Shown piece after piece: positions 17,052-25,514 of a DNA stretch of 64,000 nucleotides (positions are counted from its first letter, which is position 1; every line of letters starts with the position of its first letter). This DNA is from Candidatus Lindowbacteria bacterium RIFCSPLOWO2_12_FULL_62_27 (GTDB lineage Bacteria > Lindowbacteria > 2-12-FULL-62-27): positions 109,420 to 173,419 of the forward strand of contig MFPR01000030.1 in NCBI GenBank assembly GCA_001784175.1, read 5' to 3'. The notes below the pieces were generated by a model. That model did no database searches, was not told where the DNA came from, and saw only the letters and a program-made list of their open reading frames with translations. The translations under genes and the position numbers were made by a program.

Positions 17052-17684
17052 TCATTCCCTCCGGTTGAAATGATTTTCCATCGACGCCACGCTCGCGTCG
17101 ATGATTCTCTTGCCCAGTTTCAACATCGTGTCGGCCCGGCCGACGCCGAAGACCGTCTCGTCGTCCCGTTCGGTCAGCGAATGGGTCACGCTGACGAGGA
17201 TGTCGCCGGTCCGGCCGTCCAGAAGCCGAATGGATATGCCCAGGGCCATCGGACTTTCGCGCCGTATCTCCGTCACGGCGCCGGCCACGACGAAATCCGC
17301 GCCGTATTTCTTCACGATGTCCTTGACCGTTTCAGGATCGATTTTGTGGAACCATCTGGCCCGACGTCCCTCCAGAACCTTGGCGGCGTCGCCCTGCGGA
17401 ATCGCCTCGAAAATGCTCCCGGACGTGATCCGGTTGAACAGGATGTCATCCATGAAGGTGAAGTCGTCCTGCCGGCCCGTCAAATTCTGCAGGGGGAGAA
17501 CGACGGTCTTGACGGACGTGACGATCATCCCGTTCAGTTTGGATTGCGCGACATAAACCGACGGGGGCATTTTGTTGCAGGCCATGAGGAGGACGCACAA
17601 CCCGAGCAGACAACGGCCAACACGCAACTGGCAACGGCTTGGATTCCCGCGGGAAGGACGGAGGGGGCGGAATAACCCTGTCAT
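17052..17684 (-). CDS. CsgG/FlgO-type lipoprotein (1)
   Basis: 210 aa. A lipobox LLMAC near residue 36 follows a hydrophobic stretch, so this is a predicted lipoprotein. The body has the pattern VVLPLQNLTGRQDDFTFMDD then KKYGADFVVAGAVTEIRRES and RLLDGRTGDILVSV, typical of the CsgG N-terminal/FlgO/TolB-N-like fold that builds periplasmic rings at the outer membrane. It is one of four such genes in this operon. The start overlaps the previous stop. The N-terminal 30 residues overlap a TTCCCGCGGGAA repeat and may not be real protein. Confidence 0.72.
   Translation of the reverse strand: MTGLFRPLRPSRGNPSRCQLRVGRCLLGLCVLLMACNKMPPSVYVAQSKLNGMIVTSVKTVVLPLQNLTGRQDDFTFMDDILFNRITSGSIFEAIPQGDAAKVLEGRRARWFHKIDPETVKDIVKKYGADFVVAGAVTEIRRESPMALGISIRLLDGRTGDILVSVTHSLTERDDETVFGVGRADTMLKLGKRIIDASVASMENHFNRRE
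17640..17655. repeat. TTCCCGCGGGAA palindrome, also at 37143-37158
   Basis: A 16-bp TGGATTCCCGCGGGAA sequence occurs here inside the 5' part of a lipoprotein gene and again in the intergenic region before bcp. It resembles dispersed palindromic repeats known from proteobacterial genomes; only two copies are in view. Confidence 0.5.
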
Positions 17685-18274
17685 GGCGTTTTGGGCCTCG
17701 CCTTTGAGCGGGCCGCCGCGGCGACGAATGGCCTCAGAATTTCCCGCACGGCGGTTTCAAGATTGGCCGCGCGGGTCCGCTCCGCCCCCGCGCTCAGCAT
17801 GCGCGGGCGATCGGAGGCAGAAATGATTTTTTCGTTGTAAAACAGCATTTCCTCGCGCTCGACGTCGTAGATCGTCAGGCCGATGTAGACTTCGTTCCCC
17901 TCCCCCTCCTCGAATTTGCGCAGAACGGGAGCGATGACGATCCGATCGCCGAGCTTCCGGCCGGCCCTGCAGAGGCGGTCTTTATCGATGGTGCCGATCC
18001 ATTCGACGTCCACTTCATCCAGCGCCCGTTCGACCGCGGACGGATTTTCCAGAACGAACAGACCGGATTGCCCCACCAGGGTAAACAGGATCTCATCCGT
18101 TTTGACGCCCGCCATGGGATCGGGGACAAAGTTCAGGACCGGCAAAATCATCGCCGAGGCCGGCCACGCCACGAATTTGACGGACGGACTGACATACAGG
18201 TGGGGCTTGGGAGGCGCCGCGACGGTGCAGGATAGAATAATCGCGCAGGCCGGCAGAGCGAGCCGCCCGTTCAT
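17681..18274 (-). CDS. CsgG/FlgO-type lipoprotein (2)
   Basis: 197 aa with an N-terminal signal and Cys at a plausible lipobox (IILSC). The core shows AMILPVLNFVPDPMAGVKT, LGDRIVIAPVLRKFEEGEG and GLTIYDVEREEMLFYNE, matching the same periplasmic fold as its neighbours. ATG overlaps the upstream stop by 4 bp. It is likely a co-assembling paralogue in one envelope structure. Function unknown. Confidence 0.65.
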   Translation of the reverse strand: MNGRLALPACAIILSCTVAAPPKPHLYVSPSVKFVAWPASAMILPVLNFVPDPMAGVKTDEILFTLVGQSGLFVLENPSAVERALDEVDVEWIGTIDKDRLCRAGRKLGDRIVIAPVLRKFEEGEGNEVYIGLTIYDVEREEMLFYNEKIISASDRPRMLSAGAERTRAANLETAVREILRPFVAAAARSKARPKTP

Positions 18275-19122
18275 GGCTTTTTCACCATCTCGATGATTTT
18301 CGCCTTCACTTTGTAATCCAAGATCATCGAGTGAAGTTTGTTTTCAATTTGGAAAATCGTCCGCACATCCCGCAATTTGGCGCCGTCGGCGCCCGCGGCG
18401 CCGTCCAGAAGAGAGCGGCTCTCCTTGATCCATCGGGCGTCGGGGTCATTCAGTCCCAGCGCTTCGCTCTCTTTCAGCATCCTCCGCACCTTCTCGACTT
18501 TTCTCCCCTTGATGGACTTCAAATGAGGCTCTATATTTTCGGCGAATTTTTCGATCAGCCGCTCGCATATTTCGACGGTCAATTCCATCCGGGTTTTTTT
18601 CCGCCGGCCCGGGACATTGTACTGATTCGCGGACGCCGCCGCCGTGGATTCGTCGTAATACAGGATCCGGCCATCCCGGACCCTGTAGATTCGGAGCCCG
18701 ATGGTGATCTGCGGATAATCGTCCACCACCGCAACATCTTCAACGGACACCACGATGAGATAGCCGAGCTTGGCGGCCCGGGCGACGGTGAGAAGCGTTT
18801 CGAGGGCGGGCACATCGTTCCAGCGAAGATACCGCCGGTTGAGCTCGCGAAAAACGTCGTCCGCCGTCGAATAGGGTTCGATCAGACCCTCCCGGATCAG
18901 CACATTTTTGATGATGTCGGTATACTTCCAGTTCTCCTGCGCCATCCGACCCGTTCGGTCGAGAAGCGGAGAAAATCCAATCGTGTTTTCCTCGGAAATC
19001 AGATTCTGGATGTCGTCTTCGAGGTCCAGATAATGTCGGCCGGCTGAATCCTGCCGGCATCCGGCGAAAAGCAGGGCCAGCGCCAGAACGACCGCCTTAT
19101 TCCCAGCGGACAATTTTATCAC
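18271..19122 (-). CDS. CsgG/FlgO-type lipoprotein (3), helical C terminus
   Basis: 283 aa. Signal peptide with lipobox LFAGC near residue 22. The first part is the CsgG-like unit (KLGYLIVVSVEDVAVVDDYP, GLRIYRVRDGRILYYDES); the last 90 residues are charged and helical (EKVRRMLKESEALGLNDPDA), possibly coiled-coil. Starts inside the 3' end of the beta-propeller gene (26-bp overlap). Predicted outer-membrane-anchored periplasmic protein. Confidence 0.65.
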   Translation of the reverse strand: MIKLSAGNKAVVLALALLFAGCRQDSAGRHYLDLEDDIQNLISEENTIGFSPLLDRTGRMAQENWKYTDIIKNVLIREGLIEPYSTADDVFRELNRRYLRWNDVPALETLLTVARAAKLGYLIVVSVEDVAVVDDYPQITIGLRIYRVRDGRILYYDESTAAASANQYNVPGRRKKTRMELTVEICERLIEKFAENIEPHLKSIKGRKVEKVRRMLKESEALGLNDPDARWIKESRSLLDGAAGADGAKLRDVRTIFQIENKLHSMILDYKVKAKIIEMVKKP

Positions 19123-20572
19123 CCCGCAGTTCCACGAGCTTCGGCTCGATCGTCCATTCCTCCGTGCCGCCGACCGCGGACGTGACGTTCGTTTTTCTTC
19201 GGAAGACGATTTTGAAGAGTTTCCTGCCGTCCGGGGCGCTGACCACCCGGACGCCGGACATGGGTTTGACGCTCACGGCCTCCGGCTCCATTTTTGTCAC
19301 GACGCCATTTTTTAATGGATCCGCCCGGGCGCCCTTGAAAAGGGCGATCAGTTTGACAAGGTCCGGAAAGTCGTCTGTGAAGATGTCCCGGATTCTCTCA
19401 ACGTCGCCTTCCGCCAGCGCCGCCACGGCGTTGTCCATGACCATCAGGGCGTCCCGGTTCTCTTTTTTGGCGGCCAGCCGCTCTTCAAAGGGCGTTTCAG
19501 TCAGATCGCGCTTGGAAATCCTCTCCCGCGTCGACATCCATCCGTCCGTATCAGGCTCAACCGGGATCGACACCAGGGAATCCCGAACCCTTCCCATGCG
19601 CGAGGCAATCCAGACGGCGCCCTGATGAAATTCAACGGCCGACACGGTCGGCGAGATGTCGGTCGATTCAATTTCAAAAAACGCCTCCCGCCTGTTGTCA
19701 TAGCCCACCAGTCCCCGCTCCTCCGTGCCGACCAGGGTAAACGACGCCAGCGGGAAAATTTTCGTCACCGCATAGTCGTATTCGCCGCCCAGCTTGATTC
19801 GGACGGCTTCCCCGGTCTCCGGCTGAAACTCCCAGATTCTTCCCGGGGCGCCGCACCAGAGCCTGCCGCCGACGAATTTGATTCTTCGGATGTCCTCGTC
19901 ACGGAACCCCTTTTCATAGGAGGCCCGGGTAAAGCGCTCCACGTCCGGCTCGAATTTCGTGAGTCCAAGATCCGTGGCCAGCCAGACAACCCCTCCCTCG
20001 ATTTCGATGTCGTTCAGGCCGTTTGACCCCAGTCCATCCTCGGCCGTGTAGAGAGTCCAGGTGTGAAATCCCCTGTCGTAACGGATCAGGCCCCCCGGCG
20101 TGTCGACTCCGAACGGATTGTCATGGGCAAGGGCCAGAAAGAGGTACCGGTCCGTCCATTCGATGTCCAGCAGGGGATAACCCTTCCAGTTCGCCTGCCC
20201 GGGCCGCTGGGAGAAATTCTCCGTGAACAGGTCAAAAACGCACATTCCCGTGTCCGTCGCCAGATACAGGTAACGGTCGATGATTTTCATGTCGTTGATT
20301 TTGTATTGGCCGAACCCCTCGGGGAGATCATAGTGTGTCCATCGGTCCGATGGGACTTCGTAGCGGTCCATTTTGCCGTTGGCGTATCCGATCCATAACG
20401 ACTCTTTGCCGGATGCCATCGCCGTGATGACTTCCTGGACCCGTCTCGATGACAGATTGTACGTTCGCCATTCCGCGCCATACCCGGCGCCCGCGAGCGC
20501 GGCCACGGCCGCCACGCAAAGCACGACGGCCGCCAAAGACGCCGGCCGGCCTCCGGAAAACCGCGCGGTCAT
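19097..20572 (-). CDS. Secreted beta-propeller protein (regulator-propeller type)
   Basis: 491 aa with a signal peptide (AAVVLCVAAVAALAGAG then YGAEW). Repeated blades of the two-component-regulator propeller kind: ESLWIGYANGKMDRYE, RYLYLATDTGMCVFDL, GGVVWLATDLGLTKFE, GRLWCGAPGRIWEFQP. Propellers of this sort often accompany multihaem cytochromes and may bind a partner at the cell surface. The C-terminal 150 residues (DVERIRDIFTDDFPDL) form a separate domain, perhaps NTF2-like. ATG overlaps the upstream lipoprotein stop by 4 bp. Confidence 0.72.
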   Translation of the reverse strand: MTARFSGGRPASLAAVVLCVAAVAALAGAGYGAEWRTYNLSSRRVQEVITAMASGKESLWIGYANGKMDRYEVPSDRWTHYDLPEGFGQYKINDMKIIDRYLYLATDTGMCVFDLFTENFSQRPGQANWKGYPLLDIEWTDRYLFLALAHDNPFGVDTPGGLIRYDRGFHTWTLYTAEDGLGSNGLNDIEIEGGVVWLATDLGLTKFEPDVERFTRASYEKGFRDEDIRRIKFVGGRLWCGAPGRIWEFQPETGEAVRIKLGGEYDYAVTKIFPLASFTLVGTEERGLVGYDNRREAFFEIESTDISPTVSAVEFHQGAVWIASRMGRVRDSLVSIPVEPDTDGWMSTRERISKRDLTETPFEERLAAKKENRDALMVMDNAVAALAEGDVERIRDIFTDDFPDLVKLIALFKGARADPLKNGVVTKMEPEAVSVKPMSGVRVVSAPDGRKLFKIVFRRKTNVTSAVGGTEEWTIEPKLVELRGDKIVRWE

Positions 20573-21192
20573 TTCCCGCCTCCGTCGCCGCCGTATCCGC
20601 GTCTGGCAGCCCGGCCTCGTTTGAACATGGCGCGGACGGTCTTCGCCGTGAGCTTCTGCACGAGCCGTTTCATCGACGTCGTTTCGCCGATGCCGAACGT
20701 CGGCAGGTCGCTTGTGCCGACCACGCCGATGTCGGCGGTCCAGATGGTGACGCCGGATTCGATGTCGATGATTTTCGAGACTACATTGATTTCGGGCTTG
20801 CCCTCGTCGTACACTTGAATCGTACCGTACACGATGATGTCGGCCCCGAATTGCTCCTGAATCTTCTTCATCTCCTCGCCGGTAAGAAACCGGCCGGCCT
20901 CGATCCTCTTCTCCCGCAAGAAAGCCTCAATCTGGCTCTCCGGCACGACGTCGAAAATCCGGCTGTTTAGAATCTCGACGACCAGGGACTCCTTGATGAT
21001 GACCGGCGCCTTGGCGTTGCCGGCCAGGTTGTAGAACGGCAGTACGACCGCTTTCTTCGCTGCCGTCATATCCGCCAGCGGATGCACGTAGACGTGATTG
21101 GTCGTCCCACAGCCGCACAGGAGGGCCGCCAGACACACCCAGGGCAGAATTCCAGATCGCACGGCGCCCCATCCTCCCTTGATCAGAACCAT
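20569..21192 (-). CDS. CsgG/FlgO-type lipoprotein (4)
   Basis: 207 aa. Lipobox LLCGC at about residues 24-28, so an outer-membrane lipoprotein is likely. Core features: AVVLPFYNLAGNAKAPVIIK, EQFGADIIVYGTIQVYDEGK, VSKIIDIESGVTIWTADIGV, the most typical CsgG-like member of the four. A Gly/Arg-rich C terminus follows. Overlaps the beta-barrel gene by 10 bp, which ties lipoprotein and barrel production together. Confidence 0.72.
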   Translation of the reverse strand: MVLIKGGWGAVRSGILPWVCLAALLCGCGTTNHVYVHPLADMTAAKKAVVLPFYNLAGNAKAPVIIKESLVVEILNSRIFDVVPESQIEAFLREKRIEAGRFLTGEEMKKIQEQFGADIIVYGTIQVYDEGKPEINVVSKIIDIESGVTIWTADIGVVGTSDLPTFGIGETTSMKRLVQKLTAKTVRAMFKRGRAARRGYGGDGGGK

Positions 21193-22889
21193 AGATTGTA
21201 CGCGCTGCTCAGTTGGTTCGAATCCCGGACGCCCGGCAGGTGGTTCAATCCGTAGCTGAGCGTGAGGCGCGATTTCTCGACATCCCGGGACCGGACTTCG
21301 ATTTTCAGCGTGCCCGCGTTATTTTTCGCGATGTCGATCAAGTTCAGCGTGGAGGCGAGCGTCAGCTTGTGGGTGAGGGCAAACGAGAGCGAATGGACGA
21401 CGCCGACCCTCACCGAGGTCGTGCTGGATTTGCCGGCGGCGGCGCGCGCCCTCGTATGGTCGAGGTAGGAGGTCACGGAGAGGAATCGGCCAAGGTTCAG
21501 TCGGACCTCGGCGGACTGGTTGAAGGATTTCCGGCCGGCGTCTTTCGAGTGGTTCAGATAGCCGCTGATCGTCAGAGGCGCCTTGCTGACGGAGAACGTC
21601 CCCCCCATCAGGTAGTCGCGGGTCAGATTCGCGCCCGACCCGCTCCGCTCCTTCCGGATTCGGTTGCCCAGATCGAACGCGGTCCGCTTGCTGAAGACAT
21701 AACGCAGTTTATTCTCCATCAGGTTGCTGCGTCCGGAACTGCGCTCCTCGAAATTCCGCGACACGGATTCGACGTACTTGACGGAAAGCGTCGCAATGTC
21801 CCGGTAGAGGCCGGCCGTCAAGAGATGGCTGAATCCGCCGGACTCCAGCGTCTTTATTTTCCCGTTTGCGCCGTTGTATCGCGCGTCCCGGTTCGCGTCG
21901 AGCCGGACACTGACGGACGGCAGGGGGTCCAGGGCGAGGCTGATGCCGGCGGCGTTGTTTTTCTGCGCCGTGGGCAATCCCATGCCGATGCGGACCTGAT
22001 TGAAGCTTCCGGACCACCGGGCGTTCTCGACGACGGTTCCCTGGAGAGAAACGGCATTCTCGATCTGGCGGGATTTGCCGCCGGCGTGGGCGTCCGATAG
22101 GGCGTAGCCCATCGTGTTCGATAACGACAGTTTCGGCAGGAGCGCGGCGTTGAAGAGGAGATTGACGAAATGCCTCGTGGACCGCGAGGTGGTCCGCGAG
22201 GATTGTGTGGCGTTCGACAGATTGTATTTGATGTTCAGGCTCGAGTTGGGCATCAACAGAAATCCGCGGTTGTAGCCGTAATCGAACATCAATCCTCGCG
22301 TGGTTTCATGGGTCGCGCGGCCGGCGGCAAGATTGTCGAAGATCCGGTTCTGGAAGGTATACCGGAGCGTAACGGCTTTGATCTGGTAAGCCGAATTCAT
22401 CAGGAGTTCCTTCGATTCCGAGGATTTCCGGCTGAGATTGAAATTCTGCGCCATGCGGGTGCTGAAATCCAGGGAGGGCAGGTATCGCGGCATGGCCAGT
22501 CCCAGGGTCGATGTGAAATTCCGGTCCAGGCGCTGGTTGCCTTCGTCCGTGGCCGACTGAAACTGCCGGATGCCCAGGGCCCATTTGTACTTTGATTTGG
22601 CCTCCGTCGCGTCCAGAAAAGGAGAGATGCGGTAGGTGGACGCGGTTTTCTGATTTGCGCCGCTGGCCACGAATTGCGCCGCGGCGCCGATGTTGATCTT
22701 CTTGTTCAGCCTCCGGTCGGCGCTGAGATTGTAAGTCCGCAAAAATCCCTCCGACATCCGCTCTTCGGCCCACGACTTGTCGTATCTCCAGTTGACGCTG
22801 CCGGTCAGCGGACGCGCGGATGCGCCGAGAATCAAGGTTCCCAGAAGGAACAGGACGGACAGAGACACGCCCAAAAGAGCCGAATTCAT
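21183..22889 (-). CDS. Outer-membrane beta-barrel protein
   Basis: 568 aa. Signal peptide (VSLSVLFLLGTLILGASA), then alternating polar/hydrophobic strands through to a C-terminal Trp-Phe, the classic outer-membrane barrel ending. About 25 strand-like segments can be seen (for example RRLNKKINIGAAAQFVAS, SLNIKYNLSNATQSS). Its position among multihaem cytochromes and lipoproteins fits the porin of a porin-cytochrome conduit (MtrB/OmbB role), though it is not recognisably MtrB. Start overlaps the previous stop by 4 bp. Confidence 0.75.
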   Translation of the reverse strand: MNSALLGVSLSVLFLLGTLILGASARPLTGSVNWRYDKSWAEERMSEGFLRTYNLSADRRLNKKINIGAAAQFVASGANQKTASTYRISPFLDATEAKSKYKWALGIRQFQSATDEGNQRLDRNFTSTLGLAMPRYLPSLDFSTRMAQNFNLSRKSSESKELLMNSAYQIKAVTLRYTFQNRIFDNLAAGRATHETTRGLMFDYGYNRGFLLMPNSSLNIKYNLSNATQSSRTTSRSTRHFVNLLFNAALLPKLSLSNTMGYALSDAHAGGKSRQIENAVSLQGTVVENARWSGSFNQVRIGMGLPTAQKNNAAGISLALDPLPSVSVRLDANRDARYNGANGKIKTLESGGFSHLLTAGLYRDIATLSVKYVESVSRNFEERSSGRSNLMENKLRYVFSKRTAFDLGNRIRKERSGSGANLTRDYLMGGTFSVSKAPLTISGYLNHSKDAGRKSFNQSAEVRLNLGRFLSVTSYLDHTRARAAAGKSSTTSVRVGVVHSLSFALTHKLTLASTLNLIDIAKNNAGTLKIEVRSRDVEKSRLTLSYGLNHLPGVRDSNQLSSAYNLWF

Positions 22890-23341
22890 TTGAGCGCGCC
22901 CGTATCCGGCAATTGGATTCGCCGAAGGTAAAAGGCGATGGGCAGCTTGTTGTCATTGCCGAATCGGGGATATCTCTGAAAAATCCATTGCCGGTATTTC
23001 AGATCTGCGCCGACAAAACAGGACAGATAGGCCGCCGGATTGTCCGGCTTCTCCGAACGCGCTTGAACCGCCCGCGTTTTGTCCGAAAAGGAGAAACTCG
23101 GCAGAAATTCGGTGATGAGCAGGGTGAGATCTGTGCCGGGGATTTTTACTTTTTTACCGAAGGGCAGGGCATACACATTTTGAATCGACGGGTCCTGCTT
23201 GCTGACAACGGCAATTTCATAGGAGGCCTTTTTGTAAAGGGGCGGAGTTGCCCCGGGCTTGTCGCAACCCCAGGCGACAAACAGCGCGAAGCACCCGACG
23301 ATTCGTATGGACGTATCCCCAAACCACACACGTTCCTCCAT
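22886..23341 (-). CDS. DUF2155-like lipoprotein
   Basis: 151 aa. Signal with lipobox-like VAWGC near residue 26. The core VKIPGTDLTLLITEFLPSF and AAYLSCFVGADLKYRQWIFQ resembles DUF2155/ResB-associated periplasmic domains. AAAGGAG lies 6 nt upstream of ATG 23341. Preceded by 186 bp without a gene, so it may begin its own transcript within the cytochrome locus. Role unknown. Confidence 0.6.
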   Translation of the reverse strand: MEERVWFGDTSIRIVGCFALFVAWGCDKPGATPPLYKKASYEIAVVSKQDPSIQNVYALPFGKKVKIPGTDLTLLITEFLPSFSFSDKTRAVQARSEKPDNPAAYLSCFVGADLKYRQWIFQRYPRFGNDNKLPIAFYLRRIQLPDTGALK

Positions 23342-23403
23342 AGCGGTCTCCTTTGGCGCAGTCCGTTTCCGCCTCGCTCAACCGATACCCATCCCCTCTG
23401 GAT

Positions 23404-23427
23404 ACACCGGGAGGGCATACCCTCCCC
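23404..23427. other. Hairpin in the 186-bp gap between cytochrome genes
   Basis: GGGAGGG and CCCTCCC arms separated by four bases form a strong hairpin in the gap 23342-23527. There is no T-tract on either strand, so it is not a standard terminator; it may slow transcription or protect the 3' end of the upstream 6-haem mRNA. Nothing else is seen in this gap. Confidence 0.4.
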
Positions 23428-23527
23428 GGGCTCCCTGTTTACAAACACGAACCGCCTTCAGGACGGGTTAATCTCCGTCGTCTACACTGACGACCTCCGC
23501 GAATCCGCCAGCCGATCCCGCGCAAAC

Positions 23528-24568
23528 CTACTTGTTGTGACACACCTCGCACGCCTCCGGCGCGCCGGCCAGTGTGCCCGTATCGGGTCTGAAACGAAGG
23601 CTGGCGACGTTGAAGCTTCCATGAGCGCGATGGCAGGTCAGACAGAAAACGGCCTTGTTCCCCGAGCTGGTCGTCAGAAGGGGATAGGTGTCCGACCCGC
23701 CGTAGTTCGTGTAGTTGGTCTGAACGGCCGCCGTCAGCTGAAAGTCCACGGGGTGGTGCGTATTGGCGCCGGCGGAATTGTCAACCAGTCCGTCGGCGTC
23801 ATAATTGCCCGTCACCGCCCCTTGGATGTTCTGGGTCGATGGATCAAAGGTGTTGCTCGGCCCGAACTTCTCGTGGCAGTCCTGACAGTACAGCGTGAAA
23901 TCGGCCGTGTACTGGCCGGTGTCTTCCCAAACGCTGGTGTCCGTATAGCCGTTGGACTGCGCGAGGACGGTGCATCCAGAAATCCCGGCGTTGACGCTGT
24001 TTGGATCGGGCAGGAGATTTCGGTAATTCGTGTTTCCGTGCTGGTTGTGGCAAGTGGCGCAGGTCATGTAGTTCGTGCCGTTGTCCCAGTTGCCGCCGCC
24101 TGAACCCGGGGGACTGGGCTGGGCGGCCGCGGCCACATGCAGATTATGCCCGCGCGTGTCTATCCAGTCGTTGCCTCCGCTGACGCGGTCATAGACGCCG
24201 ACGCCCGCGCCGTAATAGCCGTAGCCTTCAAATCCGAATCCTCCGGCGGCCGGCGTGTCTCCGCCCGTCGTTTTGTCCGCAACGCATGGCGCGCCGCTCG
24301 ACGCGTAGTTCGGCCCGTCGGCGGAATGGCAGTTCAGGCAGAGGGTGTTGGTGTTCGTGGCTTTGAGCAGATTCGTAAATCCGGCGCCCCCATTGTAGGT
24401 CGTGACCCCGCCGCTGTCGCTGGCATGCATCACATGACAGTCGGAGCAGATGAGCGGATCGCTGTGGTAGTTGGCCGACGCCCGGCCTCCTTCGTCCTCG
24501 AAGGACACGGCGGCGACGAAGCCCGCGACAACAATCGCCACCAAGGCGAATTTCAAACATCTCCTCAT
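23528..24568 (-). CDS. Six-haem secreted cytochrome c
   Basis: 346 aa from ATG 24568 with AAAGGAG 8 nt upstream. Signal peptide MRRCLKFALVAIVVAGFVAA. Six CXXCH sites: CSDCH, CLNCH, CATCH, CQDCH, CLTCH, CEVCH (the last three residues from the C terminus). Gly/Asn/Ser-rich linkers and a HHPVDF segment resemble the 9-haem protein, so they are probably relatives. Predicted periplasmic or extracellular electron carrier. Confidence 0.9.
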   Translation of the reverse strand: MRRCLKFALVAIVVAGFVAAVSFEDEGGRASANYHSDPLICSDCHVMHASDSGGVTTYNGGAGFTNLLKATNTNTLCLNCHSADGPNYASSGAPCVADKTTGGDTPAAGGFGFEGYGYYGAGVGVYDRVSGGNDWIDTRGHNLHVAAAAQPSPPGSGGGNWDNGTNYMTCATCHNQHGNTNYRNLLPDPNSVNAGISGCTVLAQSNGYTDTSVWEDTGQYTADFTLYCQDCHEKFGPSNTFDPSTQNIQGAVTGNYDADGLVDNSAGANTHHPVDFQLTAAVQTNYTNYGGSDTYPLLTTSSGNKAVFCLTCHRAHGSFNVASLRFRPDTGTLAGAPEACEVCHNK

Positions 24569-24632
24569 GGTCAATGCTCCTTTCACTTGATGAAGTTCCA
24601 TCTATGCCCAGATCCCCCTGCGCGGGAGATCG

Positions 24633-25514
24633 TTACTTGATCCGGTAAACGGTGACGGCTTTGAGAACATTGGATGACACGTACATGATGTTGTTCACAA
24701 ACGCGGCCGAGCGGAATCCCGGCAGAAAAAGCTCCGTCTCGAATTCGCCCGTCGGATTGAACACCTCAAGCGTCCTTTTGCCGACGTCGGAAACCCATAC
24801 GTTTCCGTCGGCGGAGACATACACGCGATTGATGAGCGAAAACGTCCCCGGTTTGCCGCCCGCCCGGCCGAATCTGTGAATCAGGACGCCTTGATCGGCG
24901 TCATAGATCATCACGGAATAACCGCCCTGATCCGCGACGTAGACCTTGCCGCCCTGATAGACGCAGTCGCTGATGCGCCGGAATCCCTCCTTCATAAAGA
25001 CGACGTCGCCGTTCAAGGTGACGCCGTAGGCGGCCTGCGAATGGTAGTCGGCAAAGAAGACCGCTTTGCGATCGGGGCTGTAATGTCCGCCCGTCACCGC
25101 CGTCCCGGACCCATTTCGAAGATGTTTCTTTTCAATGAAATTCCCGCGGTAATCATAGAGGGACAATTCCCCGGCCCGGGACACGAGGCCGATATCGCCG
25201 TTCGGCGCCGCAAAAAGTACGGCCGGATCGGCCACATCGACTTTGAAGTAATACTTGAGGCGGCCGGACGGGCTGAGAATGTAAACCATCGAGGTGGAAC
25301 TCTCATAGACGAGCAATTCCCACACGCTCGTGTCCAGATAGACGAGCGAGGGATCCTCGTAATCGGCGCCGAGTGAAAAATTGTGAATGACGCTGACGAC
25401 CGCCGGCGCAAACGCGGAGGCCGGCGACGGCGACAGGGCAAGCGCCAGGAACGCGATCATGACAGCGCGGACGGGGATCAGGCGATCAGCCCTTGTGGCA
25501 TTGCTGACAGACAT
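24633..25514 (-). CDS. Secreted NHL/6-bladed beta-propeller protein
   Basis: 293 aa with a signal peptide (VMIAFLALALSPSPASA). Blade repeats: MVYILSPSGRLKYYFKVD, DIGLVSRAGELSLYDYRGN, GKVYVADQGGYSVMIYD, GNVWVSDVGKRTLEVFNPTG. NHL propellers are frequent partners of multihaem cytochromes in metal reducers. Its first 29 bp overlap the end of the 42-haem gene, so both come from one transcript. Confidence 0.8.
   Translation of the reverse strand: MSVSNATRADRLIPVRAVMIAFLALALSPSPASAFAPAVVSVIHNFSLGADYEDPSLVYLDTSVWELLVYESSTSMVYILSPSGRLKYYFKVDVADPAVLFAAPNGDIGLVSRAGELSLYDYRGNFIEKKHLRNGSGTAVTGGHYSPDRKAVFFADYHSQAAYGVTLNGDVVFMKEGFRRISDCVYQGGKVYVADQGGYSVMIYDADQGVLIHRFGRAGGKPGTFSLINRVYVSADGNVWVSDVGKRTLEVFNPTGEFETELFLPGFRSAAFVNNIMYVSSNVLKAVTVYRIK

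Noticed and set aside
23342..23527. Cyclic di-GMP (GEMM) riboswitch upstream of the cytochrome-locus genes
   Set aside because: Looked for the conserved GEMM core in this and other leaders (28666-28936, 29576-29676) because such riboswitches often precede multihaem genes; none was found.
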